DNA of 64,000 bases from Polytrichum commune (lineage: Eukaryota > Streptophyta > Polytrichopsida > Polytrichales > Polytrichaceae), in assembly GCA_950295325.1 (NCBI GenBank), contig OX485809.1, positions 1,302,001 through 1,366,000 on the forward strand, in the 5' to 3' direction. Within the stretch, counting starts at the first letter, position 1. Every line of letters begins with the position of its first letter. This document shows, one piece after another, positions 1-24,639 of the stretch. Below the pieces are notes generated by a model. It saw nothing but the letters and a program-made list of their open reading frames with translations. It was not told where the DNA came from and did not search any database. Both the position numbers and the translations under genes were made by a program.

Positions 1-1246
1 CAATTGAATGGACCTAGTCAACTATGGATGCCTCCACCTTATATCAACCTATGGGAACAGAAGTATATCAATGTGGAATCGAAGGAGATAAATACCCTAC
101 AATGATGAAGGGCAATGGTTTATGTGAGACGACACTTAATATTGACCTTATGATCAAGTTGGCAAATAGACTTGAGACTACCTAGCTCTACAATATGAAA
201 TAGAGATACAAATCTCTCTGTAATGGAGTTGTAAAGGGGCAATTCCAACACAAAGTGCACCTCACTAAAGCTACATCGGGAGAAAGAACAATGTAATCTT
301 TAGTGCTGTTTGCAGAGTGCAAGCTCTATCGAAATTTCATTAAAGAGATGCTCCCAAAATGAAATCATAGTAGGTTCTGACAAATTAAGTTATTCCATTC
401 AGGCTGGGAGAATAGGTACATAGGCTACTCGCGAATGTTATGCTGTTAGACTTGAGATCACAAATGTACTTAAAACCATGGCTAACAGTTTCATACATGC
501 AAACATGATACATGTGTGCATGGTGATGAAGGAACAATAAGTTGAAAATGAGCAATATGGCAAGACACAAAACTCCAGATTTGACCTTCTGTGAAGAGGC
601 TGAAAGAGATGGCATCATCATATATGCATTAAGCTAGAAACTTACTACATCAAAACAATCATGAGATGGGGGAGGGGTCAAGACTCTGCGGGCAGTGCTA
701 TGCTACACAGTTCCTATTAAATATGACTACAAAGAGTATCCCTTCTTGACAAGGTTCTATGTTAAAAATTCATCATAAGAATGATGTTCATCTCACAGTT
801 TAATAATCCAGGTGCAATGTTCTTGTAAGGTGATAAATATCTAGCTGGAGTACTGCCTGCAATGGTTGTCTAGTTGTACACATTTGAGCAAAGTCTGTGA
901 TGCGGCAAGCCAATGGAAAAAATCCTGGGGAAGTAAAAAAAGACCATACTAACACCGCCAAAGACCATACCAACCCAACTTTGAATACTGAGGCAAATGA
1001 TGATTTTTTTTTTCTCTTTCTTTCTTTCTTTCTAAAACTAGTCCTTTCTCTCTTAATTGATACAAGAACTCAGCCTGGCCAATATCACAGCTGGTTGAAG
1101 TTACCCAGCACAAAATTTCTCCAGAAAATCAATTATACAGTTTTCCGTCAGTCATTCCCACGGTTTACGAAACACAGGAAGCATATGAAGGGAATGACAT
1201 GCTGAAAAGGCACCCTCAGGATAGCCCACAAGGGGACACGTGGATA
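1..1246. other. 3' flank of the kinase gene; no gene seen
   Basis: Sequence downstream of the kinase stop codon (the gene runs on the minus strand). I see no convincing coding region; the minus-strand ORF at 385-621 lacks any recognisable motif. The first ~58 bases match, in inverted orientation, a segment near 17940-18005, so a dispersed repeat begins at the window edge. Confidence 0.6.
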
Positions 1247-16240
<14,994 letters not shown>

Positions 16241-16869
16241 GGTACGTCCTGTTCCTTGGATAAATAGCCGGTTTCCAATGCCCTCATTGTGTCCTCACCC
16301 GCTCAGTGCCAACCTCCGGATGCATAACACAATGCAGCAGCACTTATGAAGAAGAACAACCACAACCCCAGTCCCAACCTCAGCCCCAACCCCGTAACCC
16401 TCACCACCAAACCCTAAAAATCCAAGTTCCGCGTACTCCACCATCTGGCCAATTCCTTCCCTGCCAATGCACCATACCTCCTTTGCAACCCTTGCTCCAC
16501 CCTTACACACAATCCCAGCTCCACACGTTCCCCGATCCTCCACGGCCCGAATCTCAACCGAAATGGCGCCCCAACCTTCCCCCCACGGTGCTTACGCACA
16601 GACACCAAAACCAAAACCAAACACACGAATTAAACTAACTTACTCCTTCCTTTACATCAACCTACTACACACATGAACAACACCACCGCTCCTCCAAAAC
16701 ACTCTACAAACGATAACCTCACTCCTGCCACCCGCAAGACTCTCTCTCACTCTGCCTTCATCCCCTAAATTCATCTGGCCTCCCCGAACATCGCGCTTTC
16801 GGGAATCCGGCCCTGCAACTGTAAATTACACTACAATTTACTACACGCGCATTAATTACGTTTCCCAAA
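16241..16869 (-). promoter_or_regulatory. 5' flank / presumed leader and promoter of the kinase gene
   Basis: Upstream of the kinase ATG. On the plus strand it is rich in C and CA runs (CAACCCCAGTCCCAACC and similar), i.e. G/purine-rich on the coding strand. No TATA box or start site could be fixed. The ORFs here are compositional artefacts of the C-rich sequence. Confidence 0.45.
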
Positions 16870-16902
16870 GGGCGGGCGGGCGGGCGGGCGGGCGGGCGGG
16901 CG
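16870..16902. repeat. (GGGC)n microsatellite
   Basis: About eight uninterrupted GGGC units, followed by CTG-type triplets (GATGCTGCTGGTGCTGCTG). It lies ~630 bp upstream of the kinase ATG. The G-tracts, each split by one C, could in principle form a quadruplex on the plus strand. Confidence 0.95.
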
Positions 16903-17059
16903 ATGCTGCTGGTGCTGCTGCTACAGCGAGTTGCGGCGAAATGGCACAGTGGAGAAAATGTTGTTCGATGCGAGTGCGCGTGGACTGAATTGTGGGATCT
17001 ACGGAAAGACAGTGCTCGAATTGCTGGAGCTTGGTTGGTCAGTACCTACATTCACTGAC

Positions 17060-17130
17060 GCGCCGCAGGAGCCCGGGCCGGGCTGGGCCGGGCAGGGCAG
17101 GAAGAGCGGCGGGGCAGGGCCGGGCCGGGC
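17060..17130. repeat. GGGCC-rich low-complexity island
   Basis: Repeated CCGGGC / GGGCCGG units with interspersed GGCAGGGC. It is part of a GC-rich island (about 16850-17150) in otherwise AT-rich DNA. The ORF passing through it (16931-17248) has a Gly/Pro/Arg-rich translation typical of simple sequence and is not called as a gene. Confidence 0.85.
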
Positions 17131-17293
17131 CGGGCTGTTTGGAAACCCAGAGGAGGTTCTCCCGTTTTCTTTTGTATGCCAGCGGGTAAGGGGAAGGGTA
17201 TTAGAACCTGATACCCGGCAGGTCATGGTATTGATAATGTCCATATAACGTCCAAGATTAAATAGGTGAGAATCGCCGGTGTTTTTTTTTGTT

Positions 17294-17785
17294 CATATAC
17301 CAGTGGGTAAGGATATTAAAAGAAAACTTGATTTTTTTATGTCTGGCGGGCTAAGGTATTAATAAATGTCCACAGGTATATAGGTGATACTACATAACTG
17401 TGTGGTAATGCATGTGCATATATCAAGTGGGTAGCAATATGAGTATTGAAGGATGTGATACTATCATGGTGAGGTATTTGTACATGTGTACCCATGTTGA
17501 TATCCAGATAGAACATAGATATCCGTGTAACATTGGTTGGAACCAGTGTTGAGTGGGTATTTATGTTCTACCCGGTTATCAATAAGGGTGTATGTACAGG
17601 TTAAACATCCATGATGCGGATGGAATTACATCTTTCATTACCATTATTTGTAACCCACTCGATATTTGCACATATACTACTGTATAGTTTCATAGTATCA
17701 CCTATATACCTGTGAGCATTTGATGGACACTTATTAGTACCCTTACTCAAGTGTATTTTCAATCTCGCTACCCACTGGTATATGG
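17294..17785. repeat. ~490-bp imperfect palindrome (foldback element)
   Basis: Two arms of ~245 bp meet near 17535. The left end CATATACCAGTGGGTAA mirrors the right end TACCCACTGGTATATG; further inside, AGGTATATAGGTGATACTA mirrors TAGTATCACCTATATACCT, and TTATCAATAAGGGTGTATGT mirrors the opposite arm. A further partial left arm occurs at ~17165-17275. No coding content. Confidence 0.85.
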
Positions 17786-17794
17786 AAAAAATAT

Positions 17795-18010
17795 ATACCT
17801 GGACCCCACTGGCTCTCATGTTCCCACGAGTGCGTTCCCGGGAACACAAAGCCACTGTCGCCAAAAAGGAGGGTGACGCTCCCATGTTCCCGAGTGGCGG
17901 GGCAAAGGCCGGGTAGGGAACATCACAGCTCCCAAGTTCCCAAGCGATGTCCCTATGAGCAAGTATAAGGTCGAGGCATCCATAGTTGACCAGGTCCATT
18001 TAACCACTCA
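17795..18010. repeat. Dispersed repeat with a copy at the window start
   Basis: The end (17940-18005), read on the minus strand, matches bases 1-58 (ATGGACCT.GTCAACTATGGA, then GCCTC.ACCTTATA). It also carries GCTCCCATGTTCCC-type motifs that recur near 18700 and 19381. Confidence 0.6.
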
Positions 18011-18779
18011 CTAGAGTCATGCAATGCCGACATAAATGAGATCTATGTTTCTTAGGCGAACAAAGATATAGTTTATGTGGTGGTGGCTTGTGATTGATTA
18101 TCCCCATAAGAGTTTCATAACATCCGTAAACAAAGAGTAGCATTGAGATGAGCAGTTATGGGTTAACTTATAAATCATCTATGTATGGCCCTAAAATTTA
18201 TGCTTCGAAATTTACAACAATTCTCATATTCATGATCTTTTTTTTAATAAGTGCATTCTCCTTAGAATTTTTTTCTCTCCGCAAGGAAAAATAAATTCCC
18301 CATTATTACTCCTCCTAAACATATGCAAACTCTCTTATTTTTATTGGTTATAGATGCCTCAACCATCACTGCAGTACAGTGACTAGGCTTAATGATGTCC
18401 CCAAATGAGGTGCCCTTTCACTGGCATCCCTAAATGAGGTCGGGACCACCGAAGCTCCCGTACTCCCAAGTGAGGTGCGATTCTCAACCAGATCCCTAAA
18501 ATTGGGTCCAGATGCCAAGAAGTAGGCTGGAGAGGTCGTAAGCCACTAAGCCAAATCGACATCCCCAAATAAGGTCCACGTCCTGTCATGGATTGCTAAA
18601 GCCTTACTTTCCTATAAACGGGTCCCAATGTCGGAAGGAAACAATATCCCGGAATGAGGTCCCGAAACAATATTGTAAGGAACTCTGACGCTCCCATGTT
18701 CCCAAGTTTATGGGTACACGGCCGGCTTGCTAGGCAATAAACTTAACTTAATGGGAACGACATTATGAAACTATGGGCC
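18011..18779. other. Intergenic; irregular CCCAAATGAGGT motif repeats
   Basis: No gene. Between ~18390 and 18665 a short motif, CCCWAATGAGGT or close variants (e.g. CCCTAAATGAGGTC, CCCAAGTGAGGTGC, CCCAAATAAGGTCC), recurs at irregular spacing at least five times. Confidence 0.5.
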
Positions 18780-19350
18780 GGTTTACACCATGGACCATGA
18801 AGTCGAACCATGGAAGATGGCCTTTTTCCATGGTCCAATTTTATGGTCCAACTTCCGTGATCCAGTTTCTTAAAAAATCAATCCGAAGCATGTGGCCCCC
18901 TCACTGGGTGTAAACCCAATGTAGACCAAGAGGACTGACCATGCACCAAAAAATGAATGTGCTGATTTTTCTTTAATTCATGCCCAAAAAAGGCAGTTTT
19001 GGGAAGAAAAAAAATCAAGTTTGATCATTTTCTTCTCTTCTCTTGTCTTCATCTTCTCTTCCCCCAAAAAAATTTTCATCAAACATTTATTATAAGAACG
19101 TTTTACTGCCATAACCCCTTGTTTTTTCTACTAGAGCATTTCTTTTGCCTCTCCCACCACAAAATTTGTTGGAGCATGTCAGTGGATAATGTAGGCCTTA
19201 AAATAATACGTCTTTTGGGGACCTTGAACTTCATGATCACTCCGTCAATTTTTTTCCTTGGTATAAACCAAAGTGGTCCCGGAACGAGTTCAATAGCCAA
19301 TTACATATTTTACAAAGCCTTGGGACGACTTCATGATCCATGGTGTAAAC
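18780..19350. mobile_element. MITE-like element with 25-bp terminal inverted repeats
   Basis: Left end 18780-18805 starts GGTTTACACCATGGACCATG; right end 19326-19350 finishes CATGATCCATGGTGTAAAC. The two ends are inverted copies with one mismatch over 25 bp. The element is 571 bp. The ORF inside (from 18999) shows no transposase motif, so it appears non-autonomous. Confidence 0.8.
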
Positions 19351-20268
19351 AACTCTTGTGTCTCAATGTGACAAAGGGAAGCTCCCACGTTCCTATTTGA
19401 GATCCCAAGGCAGGCACAAGTATGTAAAGATTCCCAAAACATAATGGTGGCAAGGCTCACATAACCACCTCTCCAAATGGACACTACACATGGCATAAGA
19501 TTAACTTTGTCCTTCTTGGTGAATGGAACGACGTTCACCAAACATGTCAAACATATCCTTTATAGTCTATACAAAGAGCATTTTTTTGGTCTTCTCCTCC
19601 CATGCATCCAAGGGTTGTGGGGCCTATCATGGGCACTTCCGTCTCCACATGCAATTTTGACCGATTTTGATTCAATTGTTTGCACATGGATCGGCCAAGA
19701 ATTCTCTTACCTAGTCAACGATTACAAAGCATGGAGATTGTCATTTCGAGTTGAGATGCAAAAGTTATTCTCTTTCTTTCTAAGTCATCCCCTAGGACCG
19801 CCCAATCGTGCTAATGATTGAACCTATAATATTGTGAATAGTTGAGCACACAATCCAATCTCATCGGAACACATGGAATATTGTACTTTGAGCGCCCGTT
19901 CCTAACAAGCCTTGCCATCTACGACTTAAACGTTGGTGTCCAATCAAGAAGGGCGACCACGTAAGGCCCATGTACCTTACTAATTTTGACAAAACTAGAG
20001 TAAGTTGTAATGTTGTCCAATATTCAAAGATGTCGTGTTTTCTTTACTTTGAAGCAAAAGGGGTTTCATTGCACGCCATAGATACATTATAATCATAAGT
20101 GAGATTGGATGCCCGTGGTTTTAAAACCGTGCTATTCTTTGCATCTAATTCCAAATTTTGAAAACATTTTTCAAATAGCTATAGTGGAGTTGTAAACAAA
20201 ACTTTCCACATAAAATTGACTGTCAAGTTTCGAAATTGCAAAGCATCACATTTTCATTGGTCGATAAA
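19351..20268. other. Intergenic, no gene recognised
   Basis: AT-rich sequence. The plus-strand ORF at 19477-19821 has no recognisable motif and no supporting splice structure. Confidence 0.5.
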
Positions 20269-20716
20269 TGAACCTATTCGCGGGACCCCAGGGTCCCACC
20301 CAATCCCAACTCTCGCACAAATCCCATAGCAACGTCAATATACGTATGACTCGGTAGGGAAGTGCTACAATCAGCTACTTTCACTGAGATCTACACAATG
20401 ATGCAAAAAAATAATCCAAATGAATAATTGTGAAAATAGTGCCAAAATTGGCAGTGTCTTGCTCAAGGCTCTATCGAGACATCTAATCGGCTTCATCATC
20501 CAATTTGCATGCTCATCATAACCGACCGGTTCGTGTAGCAGCCCATTAAGAGATTCAAATCAAGTGTCTACATGGTGCTTCGACATGATAAACTAAAAAC
20601 AACGCCGACTGCCAAGCACTTGAAACTGCACAAGCGCACCCTGGCCATAAACAAATAAATAATTCCATTCTCAAAGCGAGTCTTTGCGGAACCCCGGGGT
20701 CCCGCCAATAGGTTCA
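20269..20716. mobile_element. MITE-like element with 26-bp GC-rich terminal inverted repeats
   Basis: Left end TGAACCTATTCGCGGGACCC (20269 on) is mirrored by GGGTCCCGCCAATAGGTTCA (to 20716), with two mismatches over 26 bp. Total 448 bp, no coding capacity. The GGGACCCCAGGGTCCC core of the left end is itself a small hairpin. Confidence 0.75.
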
Positions 20717-22709
20717 AATGTTGGAAAATTTGACATGGACACACCAAAAAAATTGTGAGCTTGTGATGAAATGGAGAGTCCTTGACAATATTATGTGTTG
20801 CAATTGTATTAAACAAGTCAGTTGTTCACAATACGGGCAACATGAACATGAGAATGGTTATCTATGAATTAGACAATCATGAGAAATATAATCTAGAAGA
20901 TCGTGTTATAAGCTCAAAGGGTCCATTTTACATTACATTTATTATTATAATAAATGAAGGAAAGTTATGAATGATTCAAGCCTTTTTGCTCACTTAATAT
21001 GGATTAGACCTTGCTTGAGTTTTACTTGAATCTCAAGAAAAAACAATTGACTTGGAAAAGACCTTGATGGACGCACCACTCATGTATGGATATATATATA
21101 CAATACCTTTGAGCCCCAGATTTTATGATGAAATTATCCATGGTTGTTGCCATGGAGTGATGGGCTTGGTGCCTTGCCCATGTGTCGTGGCTAGCACAAT
21201 CGGACTTGCTACACATAGGGTGTGCTTATGTAATGAGCGGTTACATGGGTTACTTGGTCACTTCCTCGAAGTTGAGGTAGGTTGCTTAGCATGGTCATGC
21301 CCAATCATTGCTTTGTTGTTGTCATTGGTTGTTGTGTTTAATTTCTTCAATCAAACTAAGCACCTATGGTGAGGTAAAATAAGTTACGTTTTGAGTATTT
21401 GAAGATGAGAGATATTTCAAAGTCTACCAATATTCCCTTCATTCAATAAAATATTTGCAAAAAGAAAATGACGATCTCTCTCGAGATAGTCATATTTTAC
21501 TTCTATACATTAATTCAAAAATTGTAGTGTCAATAGGCCAAGGAAACCATCATAGTTATAGAGTATGTGAAGACATTAATTTGACAACATTTTGACCCAC
21601 ACATTGTAACATGGCAAAGGCCGCTTAAAGTGCCACCTTAAAGACTAAGGTTGCTTCCTTTGTATGAAGGGAGTGTTGAAGGAGCATTACAAAGGAATGT
21701 CGATGACAGAAGAACTACCATATTGATACTTAGATCTTCACCTAATTTTGGTTATTTGGTAATTACAAATACACACTAAAGATGTCAATTACATGTATTG
21801 AAAGTATTTACCATATAATCCTTCACTCAAATAAATTACTTGATGTGGTTGACCTAATTTACAATGATTTGAATGTTATTTTCAAAACTATGAGTCCTCA
21901 ATATCAAATTGTCAAAGGAGAGAAAGTATGCAAACTAAGGGTTTATTGGGATCTAACAACCTCTATAAACCATCAATGCCTTCAGACTCATGTTGTAGTC
22001 ATTAAGTTATTGGTCCAACGCTTAATTTTAGCTGCGAGGAGCTCCATTAACAAAAACTTATGATAAAGTAGATGAATGGTAAAGCATTCGATCTTGTTTC
22101 AAAAACTTACCCAACATGTCATTGTTTGGTAGATAAAACATAACATTACTCAACTGATGAGTTGTGTTCACGGGCCCAACAATAAATTTGAGAATAAAGA
22201 CTCCAGATGCCGGCATCCCACTACTTCGAACTGAATATGATATCAAGACAATTGAACATAACTCATTACTTGAGTAAGGTTATGAACAATGAACATGTGT
22301 GAAAGCTACTTAACTAAAACCTACTTGAAAATCTCATGATTTACTTGTTAACGATCCGCTTCAAGTTTCAAGATTTTGCAAATTTCAAGTAGGCGCACCA
22401 TGATAGTTGGGGTCTCCCTATAACTGAGAGAGCTTTACCCAATTTTGAAGAAAGACTTTGGTTATTTGGTAAAGCTATGTGGGGATGGGTCTTGAGTCAA
22501 ACAATTGTCACCGACTGTGCCACACACTTAGCAAAGGTGTGCAATGCCAAGGCCATTGTCCACCCTTACCCTTAGAAAAATAGTTGGGGTGGGTGGATGA
22601 ATGGATTAATGACACGCCGGTTCTATTCATCCATTTATCCATTCATCATGTCTACTTCTTGTGTATGTCTAGAAAACTCTTATGTAAGGTTAGCTCCTCT
22701 ACCACGTCA
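20717..22709. other. Intergenic, no gene recognised
   Basis: AT-rich. ORFs at 21052-21372 and 21782-22063 carry no motif I recognise. Probably decayed repeat sequence. Confidence 0.5.
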
Positions 22710-23270
22710 CCTATTGTGAACTCCCTTCGCCTCCCATTTCGATCAGTCTAACTTGACAACCTTGTTGCCATAAGGCAGGTGCACATGGTGCCGGTCTGCC
22801 CCGCCAGCCACATGCATATGGTGGAGGTCCACAGTTGGCCGGCCGGGGACACGTGCATACCTCTGCTCCAATGCCCACACGCGATGTGGTCGGAGAGCGC
22901 CTTGCGCCCCAGCCTCCGCCCGCTTCCTGCACTCACTCTTTCCCAACATTTTTTACCTCCATATGTGTCTACGAGTGTGAAAGAGAAAAGAGAAAAGAGA
23001 AAGAGGGAGTTTGAGAGTGTTGAAGTTGTTTTGCAATAAGAAACTTGGCAAGGAATTACCCGACGGAGGGCAACGAACCCGTGGCTTCCGGTTTGCCACC
23101 CTTGCTGGCAGAGCTGGATGAGATTCATCGTCTCCGCCAGGCAGAGCGGCTGATGGTTGCTCATGTACACGGCACCATAGTCGATCCGCTTCAACTAAAT
23201 CTACCACTGATGATAAGGTAAGTTCAATGCCAATCTCTTCTAGAACATCTCTTCCAACGACATGCAAGGA
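22710..23270 (-). pseudogene. GC-rich coding-like fragment, unidentified
   Basis: A GC-rich block in AT-rich surroundings. Minus-strand ORFs of 68-148 aa overlap in several frames: 22743-22949 ends in HLPYGNKVVKLD, 22748-23194 includes NHQPLCLAETMNLIQLCQQG. No single frame runs through the block. The LAET motif resembles one in the broken frame at 60690-61120, but this is only a visual similarity. I do not recognise the protein. Confidence 0.3.
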
Positions 23271-24265
23271 TCATCTGCTTTATAGACATGTGGTAGCCGT
23301 TGCATGCAGTGGTGCAGGGTGAAGGTTTCCTTTCAAGCATGGCTATGGCTATGGTGGAGGATACAAAAACTGACTAAGTTCACCACTTCTTCCTCTTTTT
23401 GTTGTTAAGAATATGACCACTTACAAGCATGGAATTATGATGCATTCACGACCCTATAATCCTCGACATTAAGACAGATGTGGTGAACCTTGCAGTTCTT
23501 GGAGTAGCTGCTACAATGCCAAAGAAAATCTGAGTGTTGTCAATGGCATCGTTGGTGGTCACTATTGGGATTTAACAAGTCCATTTGAGCTTGTGTAGGT
23601 GATGTTAATGTAAGATTCTTCATACAAATCCAGAGTATGTAGTGGGATGGACTTGGTGGGCATCGGGTCATTTGACAATACGAACGGACACTTCATTCAC
23701 CTTGGCCCCTTTAAATAGGGACCGGAGTTTCTATCTATCTATCTGGGATGGACTTGTAGAGCAAGCAAGGTATAAAAGAAGATGATATTTCTTGATCCTT
23801 TTCTTTCATGTTCTTTAGCTCCCAATGATTGTGCCTCAATTTTAAGAGTGGGAGTGAACTTATGTTCCATTCAAACTAATTTAGATCCTTACATGGAGTT
23901 TTGGTTAATTATTGCAAATTTAGTCCCAATTACAAGGAACTTTGTATTCTACATGTAATGTTGGAACAAAACTCATTTTGAAATGGGGCAGTAGCTTGTT
24001 GGTGAAGATGCTCTAATACATTCATGTTTTCTCCGCAAGGAGTTGCCATTTATATCTATATAAATCAACTCTATATTGAACTCTCAAAATTGAGTCAATG
24101 GTTAACTACATCAATTTTTACACACAATGCTAGGCAAATAAAAACAAGAACATACAAACTTTCACTTATAAAAGTTAATAGTCATAGTCTAGTACATCAT
24201 TTCCAAAGTCTCATGTCTATTGCAAAACTACACATGGAGAAACTATGATTTGAAGAGAACGATAT
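23271..24265. other. Intergenic, no gene recognised
   Basis: AT-rich; contains a short (TCTA)n run near 23731-23747. At 24085-24101 CAAAATTGAGTCAATG is almost the inverse of the putative Tc1 end at 24268, so a second related element end may lie here. Confidence 0.45.
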
Positions 24266-24500
24266 ACAGTGACTCAATTTTGTAACCTACATCTACCTAT
24301 AGATCAATAATTTGTCCACCCTCTTTTAGAAGCTAAAACAACTAGGATACAATTGGGCATGCTATGATAGAACTCTTGACACTCCTTAGGAGTGATGGAA
24401 TGGAAAGAAGCTTGCACACACTCCCACAATTGAAGCATTCTTTTGGTTGGCATTAGATACTCATTTAATTTCCCTGCAATTATAAAGGAACGATCCAAGC
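24266..24500 (-). pseudogene. Tc1/mariner-type transposase, C-terminal fragment
   Basis: The minus-strand ORF (24304-24498) encodes the end of a Tc1-family DDE transposase. From about residue 11 it reads KLNEYLMPTKRMLQLWECVQ, then a segment with SITPKECQEFYHSMP, and ends KRGWTNY. This matches the family's terminal pattern (KL.-.-P..-LWE-.-Q, TPEEC..L--SMP-R, KGGWTKY). Only ~54 residues are recognisable; the catalytic core is absent. Some 30 bp beyond the stop, TA-CAGTGACTCAATTTTG (from 24268) looks like the family's terminal inverted repeat with its TA target. The other end is lost, probably through the adjoining copia element. Confidence 0.8.
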
Positions 24501-24639
24501 CATAAGCAACTAGAATGGAATGCTAAATTTCTCCCAAGTAACCTCAAAACTTCTTGTTGATGCTCATAGGATGGAGATACGCAATAAATAAATTAGGAGA
24601 TGAAGAAGCCTTGGTTGTGAACTTTAGCAAAATGCACAT

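Noticed and set aside
16931-17248. 105-aa plus-strand ORF upstream of the kinase gene
   Set aside because: Built largely from the GGGCC repeat; Gly/Pro/Arg-rich translation without motif.
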